Source: Pseudomonadota bacterium (GTDB lineage Bacteria; Bdellovibrionota; UBA1018; CAIMNF01). From it: a stretch of 64,000 nt of DNA. The position numbers were made by a program, and so were the translations under genes. Positions 37,421-46,685 of the stretch are shown piece after piece. Under the pieces are notes generated by a model that saw only the letters and a program-made list of their open reading frames with translations, was not told the DNA's origin and made no database searches. Positions within the stretch are counted from its first letter, which is position 1. Every line of letters starts with the position of its first letter. The DNA lies in contig JAIXWV010000005.1 in the NCBI GenBank assembly GCA_027491115.1, positions 27,864 through 91,863 on the forward strand, given 5' to 3'.

Positions 37421-38360
37421 GCTCCCGGCTCTTGAAATAGTCGAGTGTCAGACGGAGCCCCTCTTCGAGCGCCACAACTGGAGTCCATCCTAGGAGCTTG
37501 CCTGCGAGCGCGATGTCCGGTTTACGTTGCTTGGGATCGTCTCCAGGCAAAGGTTTGAACTCGAGGGATCCTGCAGTCGGGATCAACTGACGGACCTTTT
37601 CGGCGAAATCGAGGATGGTGAACTCTCCGGGATTCCCCAGGTTCACCGGACCGGTGTGATCGACCCCCATGAACCGCACAATGCCGTCAACCAGGTCGGA
37701 GACATACTGAAAGCTCCGGGTTTGACGACCATCCCCGTAAATGGTCAGGGGTTGCCCGCGTAGAGCCTGAAACATGAGATTGGTCACTACCCGTCCATCC
37801 TCCGGATCCATCCTGGGACCGTAAGTGTTGAAGATCCGGATCACCCGGATCGGAACCCCTTTGGCTCGGTGATAGGCAAAACACAGTGCCTCGCCGTAAC
37901 GCTTGCCTTCGTCATAGATAGACCGGACTCCGATCGGATTCACGTTCCCCCAATAACTCTCGGGCTGAGGATGAACCAACGGATCCCCATAGACCTCTGA
38001 AGTGGAAGCGAAGAAAAACTTTGCTCCCGTTTTCACGCAAAGATCGAGGAGCTTTCGTGTTCCCTCCCCGTTGACGAGCATCGTCTCGATCGGACGCGCA
38101 TCGTACTTCGGCGGGGAAGCCGGTGAGGCGAAATGCATGACCCAGTCCCAGCTTTGCGAGGTCAACTCCGCGGGTAGATCGAGCGAGACATCGGCCTGCA
38201 CAAAACGAAACGCAGGATGCTTCTCAAAAACAGCCAGGTTCACTTTTCTTCCAGTGCAGAGGTTGTCCACCCCGACCACTTCGAATCCCTCACCGAGCAG
38301 GCGCTCCGCCAAATGACTTCCGACAAAACCGGCGGCGCCGGTCAGAAGCACCCGCTTCAT
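37407..38360 (-). CDS. uxs: UDP-glucuronate decarboxylase (UDP-xylose synthase)
   Basis: A 317-residue short-chain dehydrogenase/epimerase fold protein that decarboxylates UDP-glucuronate to UDP-xylose. TGAAGFVGSHLAERLL binds NAD; FFASTSEVYGDP gives the catalytic Thr/Ser and Glu; YDEGKRYGEAL is the YxxxK pair; NTYGPRMDPEDGRVV is typical of Uxs. Its start overlaps the ugd stop (38357-38360), so the enzyme and its substrate supplier are made together. UDP-xylose would serve a surface glycan; no xylosyltransferase is obvious nearby. Confidence 0.9.
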   Translation of the reverse strand: MKRVLLTGAAGFVGSHLAERLLGEGFEVVGVDNLCTGRKVNLAVFEKHPAFRFVQADVSLDLPAELTSQSWDWVMHFASPASPPKYDARPIETMLVNGEGTRKLLDLCVKTGAKFFFASTSEVYGDPLVHPQPESYWGNVNPIGVRSIYDEGKRYGEALCFAYHRAKGVPIRVIRIFNTYGPRMDPEDGRVVTNLMFQALRGQPLTIYGDGRQTRSFQYVSDLVDGIVRFMGVDHTGPVNLGNPGEFTILDFAEKVRQLIPTAGSLEFKPLPGDDPKQRKPDIALAGKLLGWTPVVALEEGLRLTLDYFKSRELKGS

Positions 38361-39724
38361 CGATTGGATCTCCCGAGTGTGAGCAAGCGGATTCCGGCTG
38401 CAGCCAAGGCCTTACCGTCCATGAGACCCCGACCGTCGAGCACCAGCTTTTGTTTCATCTTCGGCGCGAGGGTGACGAAATCGAGAGTGCGGAACTCAGG
38501 CCACTCGGTGACCAGGATCACCGCATCGGCCTCGTCAAAAACCTTCTCAGCAGAATCGACGAGTTCGAGTTCGAGACCCTTCCATTCCACGCGAGCTCGC
38601 TCATTGGCAACCGGATCGAAGCCGACCACCTTCGCTCCACGTTCGATCAGCTTCGAAGCGATCTCGAATGCCGGAGCATCACGAAGATCGTCAGTGAAGG
38701 GCTTGAACGCGAGACCCAACACTCCGATCTTCCGTCCTTTCAAGATTTTCAATTCGGAGAGAAGGATCTCGACCATCCGGCTCCGCTGACGGAAATTCAC
38801 AGTTCGTGCGGCGTCGGTGATTTGCATGTTTAGGCCGTATTCTCTGCCAGTCGCGATTAAGGCGGCGGTGTCCTTCCCGAAACACGATCCACCCCATCCG
38901 ATACCGGCCTGCAAAAAACGGGTTCCAATCCGAGAGTCGAGCCCGATGCCGCGCGCGACATGCTGGATATCGGCACCCACTTTCTCCGAGAGCTCGGCGA
39001 TCTCGTTAATGAAGGAAATCTTGAGCGCCAGGAAAGCATTGGCTGCGTACTTGATCAACTCGGCAGACTGAAGATCACTGGTCAGAAAAGGAACCGCCCG
39101 AAAGCCCTCCGGGCGACGCAAGAAATGGGGCGATTCGAAAGTCTGCTCAAGCAGTGGCTGATACAGGCGACGAAGCACTTCAAGCGCTTCGGGCTCATCA
39201 GAACCCACCACCACGCGGTCGGCGTACAACATGTCCGAAAGCGCCGATCCCTCCCGAAGAAACTCCGGATTGGAGGCCACCGAAAAGCGCGTATGATTTG
39301 ACCCGCGCGCCCGATACGCATCACGAACCAGACTCTCCACCCAATTTCCGCTCCCGATCGGTACCGTGGATTTGTTCACGATCACCACGAAGGGGCTCGA
39401 GATGTGAGTCCCGATCAGATGGGCTGCCGACTTCAAGTAACTGAGATTGGGGTTGCCATCCGGAAGCGAGGGGGTACCGACAGCAATGAACACCACTTCG
39501 GCCTTTTCGAGTGCTGCGCGGGCATCGGTACTGAAAACCAGATTCGGAGCGGCGAGTTCCATCAACTCGTCCAAATGGGGTTCATAGATCGGGGATTTTC
39601 CGGCCTTCAACGAGGTAACCTTGGCCTCATCCACATCGAAGCAAGTCACCCTGTGCCCGAGGAACGCCAAAGCTACCCCGGTGGTCAGACCGACATACCC
39701 AGTCCCCATGATCGCGACGTTCAT
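38357..39724 (-). CDS. ugd: UDP-glucose 6-dehydrogenase
   Basis: A 455-residue NAD-dependent enzyme oxidising UDP-glucose twice to UDP-glucuronate. MNVAIMGTGYVGLTTGVALA is the NAD site, VFIAVGTPS and NKSTVPIGSG follow, and the catalytic Cys is in GIGWGGSCFGKDT. The C-terminal domain has VLGLAFKPFTDDLRDAPA. A GAGGAG ribosome site precedes the ATG. It is eight bases after lysS on the same strand and coupled to uxs downstream. Confidence 0.95.
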   Translation of the reverse strand: MNVAIMGTGYVGLTTGVALAFLGHRVTCFDVDEAKVTSLKAGKSPIYEPHLDELMELAAPNLVFSTDARAALEKAEVVFIAVGTPSLPDGNPNLSYLKSAAHLIGTHISSPFVVIVNKSTVPIGSGNWVESLVRDAYRARGSNHTRFSVASNPEFLREGSALSDMLYADRVVVGSDEPEALEVLRRLYQPLLEQTFESPHFLRRPEGFRAVPFLTSDLQSAELIKYAANAFLALKISFINEIAELSEKVGADIQHVARGIGLDSRIGTRFLQAGIGWGGSCFGKDTAALIATGREYGLNMQITDAARTVNFRQRSRMVEILLSELKILKGRKIGVLGLAFKPFTDDLRDAPAFEIASKLIERGAKVVGFDPVANERARVEWKGLELELVDSAEKVFDEADAVILVTEWPEFRTLDFVTLAPKMKQKLVLDGRGLMDGKALAAAGIRLLTLGRSNR

Positions 39725-39732
39725 AGTGCTCC

Positions 39733-41283
39733 TCAGACCTTCGGCTCGTAGTCGTCTTGCTCGTCGCCGACAGATTCTCCGGCATGTGCCGCACCGGCGG
39801 AGCCCGTTGCCTTACGAGTGAGCGGGAACAGAACGCAGTCCTTGATGTTGTCGGAATTGGTCACAAACTGGACGAGACGGTCGATGCCGATCCCCCAACC
39901 CGAGATGGGCGGCATGCCGTACTCCATGGACAGGACGTAATCCTCGTCCTTGACCATGGCATCCGCGTCCCCTTCTGCATTCAACTTGGCCTGTTCCTCG
40001 AGGCGCTTCATCTGCTCGATGGGATCCACGAGCTCGGAATAAGCGTTCACAATCTCGACTCCGTTCACCACTAATTGAAAGCGATCCGTGAGATCTGGGC
40101 GGTCGTCGTTCGCACGAGCCAAAGGAGATAGGTCGATCGGATGCTCCGTCAGGAAGGTCGGCCCAACCATCTTGGGACGGCTCACCTTTTTGTACAAAGT
40201 GTCGATCAGATTGCCGCGACCCAGTTTTTCAGGGTGCTCTTCGTCGAGATCGATCCGCTGATCCTTGATGGCCGCCAAGAGTTCCGGTGCAGTCTTGAAT
40301 TTTTCGATGTCGATGCCACAATCCTTCAAGATCAAATCCCTGAAGGTCACCGTGCCCCACTCCCCCCCAAAATCGACCTCGGTTTCGCCGAGCTTGATTT
40401 TGGTGGTTCCGAGAGTCTTCTGGAACACCGTCTGGAAGAGGCGCTTCATCAAATCCATGTTGTCGCGATAATTCCAATAGGCGGAATATCCCTCGACCAT
40501 GGTGAACTCTTGGAGGTGGTTCGGGCTAATCCCTTCGTTGCGATAACAGCGGGCAAACTCGAACACATGCTGGAACCCCCCGACCACGAGACGCTTCAGA
40601 TAGGTCTCGGGAGCAATCCGGAGATAGAGATCGATGTCGAGAGCGTTGTGATGGGTCATGAATGGGCGTGCGAGCGCGCCGGACGGATTTGGTTGCAGAC
40701 TGGCGGTCTCCACCTCGATGAAGGACTCCCCTTCGAGGAAGTTCCTCATCTCGCGGATGATCGATGACCTGAGCAAAAAGCGCTTACGGGCCTCCTCGCT
40801 AGTGATCAGATCCAGATAGCGCTGACGATATTTGATTTCGACATCCTGAAGTCCGTGAAATTTTTCAGGCAGGGGACGAAGGCACTTGCCCAGGAAGGTG
40901 TAGTCCTTCACTTGGAGGGTTTTTTCCCCTACCCGCGTAGTGAACATCTCACCCGTGGCGCCGAAAAAATCGCCGATATCGACGAAGTCGACGTAATGCT
41001 GATAGCGCTGCTCACCCACGTCGTCGATCTTCATGCACAACTGGAGTTTTCCACGCAGGTCCTGGACCGTGATGAAACTCAGCTTACCCATCCGCCGAAT
41101 GGCGGTGATCCTGCCGGCGACGCGTACCCCTGCAGTACCGTCGGAGAGGTCCCTGGCTTCCGCCAGACCGTGCGTGGTCTCATAACGCTCGGGATAAGGA
41201 TGAATCCCGGAAGTCTTCAGTTTTTCGAGCTTTTCTCGACGGACCAACTCTTGTTCGGACAGGTTTTGATGATCGGATTGCAT
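39733..41283 (-). CDS. lysS: Lysyl-tRNA synthetase, class II
   Basis: A 516-residue enzyme charging tRNA-Lys. The OB-fold anticodon domain (about 55-165) is followed by the class II core: motif 2 in FEFARCYRNEGISPNHLQEF, motif 3 in GWGIGIDRLVQFVTNSDNIK. After the usual end LFPLTRK there is a roughly 25-residue acidic tail (AGESVGDEQDDYEPKV) not seen in most LysS. TAGTGT lies six bases before the ATG, separated by the same CGCTCC found before pgi. Gap to transaldolase upstream is 39 bases. Confidence 0.95.
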   Translation of the reverse strand: MQSDHQNLSEQELVRREKLEKLKTSGIHPYPERYETTHGLAEARDLSDGTAGVRVAGRITAIRRMGKLSFITVQDLRGKLQLCMKIDDVGEQRYQHYVDFVDIGDFFGATGEMFTTRVGEKTLQVKDYTFLGKCLRPLPEKFHGLQDVEIKYRQRYLDLITSEEARKRFLLRSSIIREMRNFLEGESFIEVETASLQPNPSGALARPFMTHHNALDIDLYLRIAPETYLKRLVVGGFQHVFEFARCYRNEGISPNHLQEFTMVEGYSAYWNYRDNMDLMKRLFQTVFQKTLGTTKIKLGETEVDFGGEWGTVTFRDLILKDCGIDIEKFKTAPELLAAIKDQRIDLDEEHPEKLGRGNLIDTLYKKVSRPKMVGPTFLTEHPIDLSPLARANDDRPDLTDRFQLVVNGVEIVNAYSELVDPIEQMKRLEEQAKLNAEGDADAMVKDEDYVLSMEYGMPPISGWGIGIDRLVQFVTNSDNIKDCVLFPLTRKATGSAGAAHAGESVGDEQDDYEPKV

Positions 41284-41322
41284 GGAGCGACACTAACATG
41301 GCGCCTCACGTTTTCCTAGCCA

Positions 41323-42042
41323 TCACCAACTGAAGCCGGCTGCTTCTGAGTCTTTTTTGAAGGTCTGAACGGTGTCCAGACTGAGTTCCTCGAGGGTCTT
41401 GAATCCGGAAGAAAGCTTTCCGAGCACATCGAACGGCACGGTGATGATGTCGATCCCGCACTGCTCGGCTTGGAGGATGTTGTAAACCTCGCGGGTCGAT
41501 GCCCACAGGCTCTCGATGCCCCCGCCGAAGTCCTTGCAGATCTGAGCCGCAGCAGTGAGAGTCGGAACAGGATCGTGCCCCAGATCCGCCGCTCGTCCGG
41601 CGAACACCGAGACAATGGATGGAGCGCCACCCTCGAGAGCCTGACAGGTCTCCAGGGTTTGCTTCACGGTATAGATGGCGGTCACATTCAATTTGATTCC
41701 GGAACGGGTCAATTCACGGACCAGGGGCAAACAGGACTTGCCTTCGCTGTTCTGGACCGGGACTTTGACATAGACATTAGAACCCCAGGTGGCGATCTCC
41801 CGCGCCTGCCGCTCCATCGACGGGAAGTCGTCGGCGAAAACCTCGAAAGAGATCGGTTTTTCACGGATGCTGAGCAAGACATCCTTGCAGAACGCCCGGT
41901 AATCCTGGACTCCCGCTTTCTTCATCAAGGACGGATTCGTCGTCATGCCGCCCACTTGAGGGTTGGCGTTCATTTTCAACAACTGGTCTTTCTCCGCACC
42001 ATCCGAGAAAATCTTAATGTTGTAATTTCTTTTCGTCTTCAT
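41323..42042 (-). CDS. tal: Transaldolase family protein
   Basis: A 239-residue TIM-barrel aldolase of the short transaldolase/fructose-6-phosphate aldolase group. KIFSDGAEKDQ, GGMTTNPSLMKKAG, the Schiff-base lysine in NVYVKVPVQNS, and LNVTAIYT are conserved. It transfers a dihydroxyacetone unit between sugar phosphates in the pentose phosphate pathway; whether it is a true transaldolase or an F6P-aldolase cannot be told. ATG 42042 was chosen because it overlaps the upstream stop (42039-42042) and fits the family start. Confidence 0.87.
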   Translation of the reverse strand: MKTKRNYNIKIFSDGAEKDQLLKMNANPQVGGMTTNPSLMKKAGVQDYRAFCKDVLLSIREKPISFEVFADDFPSMERQAREIATWGSNVYVKVPVQNSEGKSCLPLVRELTRSGIKLNVTAIYTVKQTLETCQALEGGAPSIVSVFAGRAADLGHDPVPTLTAAAQICKDFGGGIESLWASTREVYNILQAEQCGIDIITVPFDVLGKLSSGFKTLEELSLDTVQTFKKDSEAAGFSW

Positions 42043-42902
42043 TGTGTCTTGACCTCGCATTTGGGAGCGCCCTTCAATGACCACTCCGGTTCAGAACAAT
42101 CCTTCTTCACCGCCACGGTCTTGCGGTAGCTGTTCACCTTGTAATCGTAAACCGTGTTGACCTTGAGGTCTTCGTATCCGTCGCCTTTTTTCCTTTTGAG
42201 AGCGGATTTCCCTTCAAAAGCGAACAACTCTCCAGTTCCGGGTTTCAGGTAAAACCGCATCGGGTCCACCACCGCCTTCACAATGATGCTGACCGGAGAC
42301 ATTTCGAGAACCAAGTAATCCTCACCGTTCACCGTCTTACCGACCTTCAGTTTTCTCATCATAAAGCTGAAGGAATCCCGACGGTCGAGAACGGCCACCT
42401 TCACTGGGAGCTCCTTACCTTTTGCAAGCTCCTCAAAATGGGGGCGGACGTAGGACATCACAGTGGAGGGAACCACCAGGTTTTCCTCTGCATCGTCCAC
42501 AGAGATTTTAACCGACTGGTCCCGGAGATCTGTCACCTTGTAATGGACTTTTCCGTCTCTCACTTCGAGTTCGGATTTCTTCTGGAGAACCCGGTTTTCG
42601 ATCACAGCCCTACGGACGCGACCTTCCTTTTCCCAGGACTCCTCGATCACCTGGTCACCCTCCGGAGCCGTGAACACGTTCATGGCATGAACCAGACCGT
42701 CCTGATTCAGGCGACTCACCATGCGGACCTTCCCGAAAGACTGAACGGGACAGGGTGCACCTTCGAACAATCCTTTACATTCCGACGGAAAGGAATCTTT
42801 CGGATAGATTCTCCCATGGATTTCCAACACTACCTTGGGATCGGCCCATGCGGACGTTCCGACAACCAGGCCGGCCAACAGGACTCTCAATGCATTCTTC
42901 AT
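42039..42902 (-). CDS. Secreted protein of unknown function
   Basis: A 287-residue protein with a signal peptide (MKNALRVLLAGLVVGTSAWA). Mature residues include a Cys pair (SECKGLFEGAPC) and long runs of beta strands with charged turns (VLDRRDSFSF, DPMRFYLKPGTGEL), suggestive of a periplasmic beta-rich fold. No family is recognised. The start at 42902 lies 11 bases after the solute-binding-like gene and its end overlaps transaldolase, so it is in a chain of six minus-strand genes. TAAACT lies eight bases upstream of the ATG. Confidence 0.68.
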   Translation of the reverse strand: MKNALRVLLAGLVVGTSAWADPKVVLEIHGRIYPKDSFPSECKGLFEGAPCPVQSFGKVRMVSRLNQDGLVHAMNVFTAPEGDQVIEESWEKEGRVRRAVIENRVLQKKSELEVRDGKVHYKVTDLRDQSVKISVDDAEENLVVPSTVMSYVRPHFEELAKGKELPVKVAVLDRRDSFSFMMRKLKVGKTVNGEDYLVLEMSPVSIIVKAVVDPMRFYLKPGTGELFAFEGKSALKRKKGDGYEDLKVNTVYDYKVNSYRKTVAVKKDCSEPEWSLKGAPKCEVKTQ

Positions 42903-42913
42903 GATCCCCGAGT

Positions 42914-44221
42914 TTAGAATGGGAGTTTTTTTTCGTCCAGATCGGCCTCGATGAAAACCTTCGGGAAGATCCCTCCACGCTGGTGCTTCATCAACACTTG
43001 CAGGGAGTAAGTCCCCCACAAACCCATCAAGTCCTTTTCCCGGCTGGCGCCCTCGGCCAACCTCGAGGACAATGACGCCAATCCTGCCGCAAAGCGTTCA
43101 GAAGTCTGACTCACGGGGGTCACGACAAACTGGAGTTCCAGGTCCGTCTGATCCGAATTCTTGAAGAAAAACGAGGTCTCCTCGACCTGAGCGCCGGCGG
43201 CCCCGAGAACAGACGTGATTCTTTCCCGGATTTGGGTCCGGAACTCGTCCGATCCGAGTGGAATCCGGTAACGGATCCGCTTACCGGCCAACTGGTCAGG
43301 GCTTGGGGGAACGCGGCCCGACAACAAGGCAGATAGCTTTGCACGCTCCGCGGCATCCTTGCAAATACCAGCCTCCCGGAACGATCGACAGACCCAAAAC
43401 ACAGACAAACGCATCTCGGTATCCTGGACCCGATGTTCATTCAATGATTCAGACTCTCCAGGTCTTGCGAGGATGAAGTCGCACGATGGATTTTTGATCG
43501 GGGCACTCTGGAACTTGAGCGTCCGGAAGAACGGCTTAGGAAGCATCACCGGGAAATCGTCCCGACTCACCAGAACGATCTCTTTCGGAAGCCATTTCCT
43601 GATCTTGTATGGCCCGGACGAAATCCATTCCTTGGCAGGTTTTTCTCCCCGTTTCAATGCCTCGAGATTTGAGGGATGGATCACCCCGCTCAGTGGATGG
43701 GTCAACACCTCGGTCAAGAACTCTTCGAGATCGAACTCCTTCAATCCAGTGGGAATCCTGAGCCGAAGCCCTCCCTCGATCACCTCGTACCGAGTTCCGA
43801 GAAAAGCGTTCCAAACCGAAACCGACGAGAGATCAGGCGACTTGGATCTAACCCACTCATGCGCCGCCACAAAGTGGGCGGCCTCGATCGGATCACCATT
43901 GGAATAGCGCAAGCCTGCCTTCAGCTTCACATCAAGAACGCTCTCTTTCGCACTCCAGGACCAGCTTTCGGCAAGAAGCGGGGACAAGGGACGATCACCA
44001 CTCAGGTGATCGGGCTGGAAAAGAGTTCCGACCACACCCTGCTGGGGAGAAAGATCGAGTGCGACATAGGCGTCAAGCGGGGAGGCGCTCAAGGGGAGTT
44101 CATAAATCCAGACGCTTTTTGCCTCCTCGACCACCATCGCCTTCTTTGAAAAGAAAAAGGCGAGGAAATTCACCCCGAAGGCTACCGCAAACACGAGTAC
44201 CGCCAGCTTTGTCTTTGACAT
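42914..44221 (-). CDS. Membrane-anchored solute-binding protein family 5-like
   Basis: A 435-residue protein with an N-terminal hydrophobic helix (KLAVLVFAVAFGVNFLAFFF) and no lipobox, so probably an anchor facing the periplasm. The mature part resembles peptide/nickel-binding proteins: PLLAESWSWSAKESVLDVKL, AGLRYSNGDPIEAAHF and ISSGPYKIRKWLPKE. It is about 80-100 residues shorter than typical DppA/OppA, and no permease or ATPase genes are near. It may be an orphan binding or sensing protein. It runs divergently from the 44252 gene with a 30-base gap. Minus-strand TTGCAT-17-TAACAC ends seven bases before the ATG. Confidence 0.75.
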   Translation of the reverse strand: MSKTKLAVLVFAVAFGVNFLAFFFSKKAMVVEEAKSVWIYELPLSASPLDAYVALDLSPQQGVVGTLFQPDHLSGDRPLSPLLAESWSWSAKESVLDVKLKAGLRYSNGDPIEAAHFVAAHEWVRSKSPDLSSVSVWNAFLGTRYEVIEGGLRLRIPTGLKEFDLEEFLTEVLTHPLSGVIHPSNLEALKRGEKPAKEWISSGPYKIRKWLPKEIVLVSRDDFPVMLPKPFFRTLKFQSAPIKNPSCDFILARPGESESLNEHRVQDTEMRLSVFWVCRSFREAGICKDAAERAKLSALLSGRVPPSPDQLAGKRIRYRIPLGSDEFRTQIRERITSVLGAAGAQVEETSFFFKNSDQTDLELQFVVTPVSQTSERFAAGLASLSSRLAEGASREKDLMGLWGTYSLQVLMKHQRGGIFPKVFIEADLDEKKLPF

Positions 44222-44251
44222 GCCACTTGTGTTACACTGCCGAGGCCCCCC

Positions 44252-45784
44252 ATGCAACTCGAAGACTTCCTGCAAAAATCATCTTACTTTTCTCTCGGTC
44301 ATCTCCCCACTGAGGGCTTTCACCCTGCAACGACCCATTTGTCGGTGCTGACCCATTCGAATCCAGAAGAGGCTATCCGGCTGATCGGCCGCGTAGACTT
44401 GGATGCAGTCCGGACCCTCCGGGACTCCATGAACTCAATCCAAAAGCTTTCGGCGGAGATCCATGCGACGCTCGAAAGCGGCAATCGGGTTTTCCTATCT
44501 GGATGCGGAGCGACCGGAAGGTTGGCTCTGACGCTTGAGTCCACTTTCCGTGCAATCCATCGGGGACAGCCTTGGGAAAACCGGGTCCAAGGCCTCATGG
44601 CCGGAGGTGATTTTGCTCTGGTAAAATCCGTCGAGAACTTCGAGGATTTCCCGTCTTACGGCGAACGCCATCTGTCGGATTTAGGTTTCAGAGAGGGAGA
44701 CCTCCTGATCGCCGTGACCGAAGGGGGAGAGACCCCCTATGTGATTGGAACTGTTCACGGTGCACTGTCCTGCTCCAGCGTTAGGCCTTGGTTCATTTTC
44801 TGCAACCCAACAGAACTCCTGACCTCAACGGTGGAACGAAGCCGTGAGGTAATCGAGAATCCCAGAGTGAATGCTCTTTGTCTGTCAGTCGGGCCAATGG
44901 CGCTTTCTGGAAGCACCCGTTTGCAAGCAGCAACGGTACAAATGCTGGCGGTTGGAATGGCTCTCACTCGGAACTTCAGCTTACTGGATCTCTTGATTGA
45001 AGAATTGTCACGTCTTGATCTCGCCGCTTTTCTCACTCCTTTTGTTGAATGGGAGTCGGAAGTCTATCGATCAGGTGGTACGGTGCTCTACAGGACTTCT
45101 ACCTACCCAATCGCGGTTCTCACTGACACGACAGAACGGTCCCCCACCTTCAGCTTGGCTCCATTTGAAAAGTCCACCTGGTCGGGAGAGTCTTGCTCCT
45201 GGTGTTACTTGAGCATTCCCGAAGCCGAATCTGCGCTGGAATCGTGGGAACGTATCCTGAACCGTAAGCCGATCGGCCTCGAGTGGGATGAGTTCGGAGG
45301 TAAGCTCGGTTTCCAGTCGATTCTCGAATTTGATTTCGGGAAGGATGCGGCATTAGCCAGATCACAACGCATCCGTCCGAAACACCAGGAAAACATCCGA
45401 ATAGAAGGTCGAAGAGGGACGGCACATCTGGATCTGAGCACAGGAACTCTCGAGTCCTCGCTCGAGAGCCCGCTGCTGCTCGACCCGATCGGGAGCCAAA
45501 TCCTGATCAAGATCATCCTGAATACACTGTCCCTAGTCGTCATGGGCCGTATGGATCGCTATGAAGGTAACGTGATGACCTGGGTCCGTTCCAGCAACGG
45601 AAAATTAATCGATCGGACACTCAGGTACCTGGATCACTTGATCGCCCGGCGTGGACTTCCCCACCCCGGCAGAGAATCCCTCGTCGGCATGGTATTCGAG
45701 ACCCAAGCGCGAATCGGCTCTGATGAAGCCGTGATCTTGCGTGTGTTGGAGCGAATCAAAACCGAAGCTCAATCCCGCCTTTGA
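44252..45784 (+). CDS. MurQ/glucokinase-regulatory-like SIS-domain protein
   Basis: A 510-residue protein of the MurNAc-6-phosphate etherase/GCKR family. SGCGATGRLAL is the first SIS sugar-phosphate loop; AGGDFALVKSVENFED and TEGGETPYVIGT align with the MurQ core. Far downstream, NTLSLVVMGRMDRYEGNVMT and SSNGKLIDRTLRYL match the MurQ C-terminus, with about 200 extra residues between, as in GCKR with two SIS domains. The usual MurQ motif with the catalytic Glu (ASECPP) is not conserved. It may therefore be a sugar-phosphate-binding regulator rather than an etherase. The 3' end overlaps the convergent 45756 gene by 29 bases. Confidence 0.78.
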   Translation: MQLEDFLQKSSYFSLGHLPTEGFHPATTHLSVLTHSNPEEAIRLIGRVDLDAVRTLRDSMNSIQKLSAEIHATLESGNRVFLSGCGATGRLALTLESTFRAIHRGQPWENRVQGLMAGGDFALVKSVENFEDFPSYGERHLSDLGFREGDLLIAVTEGGETPYVIGTVHGALSCSSVRPWFIFCNPTELLTSTVERSREVIENPRVNALCLSVGPMALSGSTRLQAATVQMLAVGMALTRNFSLLDLLIEELSRLDLAAFLTPFVEWESEVYRSGGTVLYRTSTYPIAVLTDTTERSPTFSLAPFEKSTWSGESCSWCYLSIPEAESALESWERILNRKPIGLEWDEFGGKLGFQSILEFDFGKDAALARSQRIRPKHQENIRIEGRRGTAHLDLSTGTLESSLESPLLLDPIGSQILIKIILNTLSLVVMGRMDRYEGNVMTWVRSSNGKLIDRTLRYLDHLIARRGLPHPGRESLVGMVFETQARIGSDEAVILRVLERIKTEAQSRL

Positions 45785-46685
45785 ACAAAAATCCGGAGTA
45801 GTCGATTTTGAATGCGGGTATGTTTCCGAGAGCCGTCGTTGCAGGCAGGTCCGCTGTCAATTGGTACTGGTAACCGAACTCACCAAATAACCCGAATGCC
45901 CTCCCGAGACCATAAGCCACCTGGACTACCCCCGTTCCAAGAATGTCCATCGAACTGAATTTTACCGAGTTAGTTTGGGACGTCGTGGTCTGCACGACCT
46001 CTGTGAAAGAGACGGCAGTGATCCCACCGTACCCTCCTAAGCCAACTCTCCATCTCTGTGTGTGGATCGGAAAATACAGGAGACCGAGTTGAAAGGGAAT
46101 AGCCGAGTGTTCGTAGGTCTGGGTGGTTCCGCCACCGAGATCGAGTTCCCCGGTCTTCGAGCCACGGAGCTCACCTCGCAGGGCAAGACTGAATGAGTAG
46201 GACAACTTCCGCTGGATCTCGAAGGAATAGACTTTTCCAAAATTGAGCGAGCTACTTCCCGGGAAGTAATCAGAAAATCCACCATAGGCCAGATTGGACA
46301 AACCGAAGCCCAACTGGAACCTGTAGTTTGCCCCATTGAACCGCTCTCCTTCGATCAATGTATCTGACATTTGGCGTCTGCCGTTCACTCTCGCCTCAGG
46401 TGAGGGCCCGGTGTCGGAAGGCAAGGTTACTCCTCCCGCCAACAAATCATTTCCTGAGACCCATCCGGTATCGCCACCCGGAAGTCGGATTTTGTAAAAG
46501 CCCTCTGTTTTCAAGTTGCTCACGGCATGAACCGTGTCCTTCTTGAGTCTCTGGATCACCTTGGAATCCTTTTGAGGAAACTCGTAAACCGGAGCATCCT
46601 CTACCACCACCCGACCACTCTGGGCGGCCCATGCAACCCCGATGTGGATCCAAAGACTCATGACAACAACGAATGCTTTCAACAC
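45756..46685 (-). CDS. SH3-domain plus outer-membrane barrel protein
   Basis: A 309-residue exported protein with signal peptide (ending GVAWA). Residues about 24-80 form a bacterial SH3-like domain (RVVVEDAPVYEFPQKDSKV, GGDTGWVSGNDL), which in other proteins binds peptidoglycan peptides. From about residue 115 the sequence becomes a beta-barrel (NYRFQLGFGLSNLAYGGF, VGLGGYGGI, GEFGYQYQLTA) ending in ELRF. The fusion could link the outer membrane to the cell wall. The GTG start overlaps the xseA stop by seven bases, making it the last gene of the ftsE operon. Confidence 0.75.
   Translation of the reverse strand: MLKAFVVVMSLWIHIGVAWAAQSGRVVVEDAPVYEFPQKDSKVIQRLKKDTVHAVSNLKTEGFYKIRLPGGDTGWVSGNDLLAGGVTLPSDTGPSPEARVNGRRQMSDTLIEGERFNGANYRFQLGFGLSNLAYGGFSDYFPGSSSLNFGKVYSFEIQRKLSYSFSLALRGELRGSKTGELDLGGGTTQTYEHSAIPFQLGLLYFPIHTQRWRVGLGGYGGITAVSFTEVVQTTTSQTNSVKFSSMDILGTGVVQVAYGLGRAFGLFGEFGYQYQLTADLPATTALGNIPAFKIDYSGFLFKGGIELRF

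Noticed and set aside
44215..44238. Perfect TTGACA as promoter of the SIS-domain gene
   Set aside because: The nearest -10-like TACACT is only 12 bases away and nothing suitable lies at 16-18 bases.
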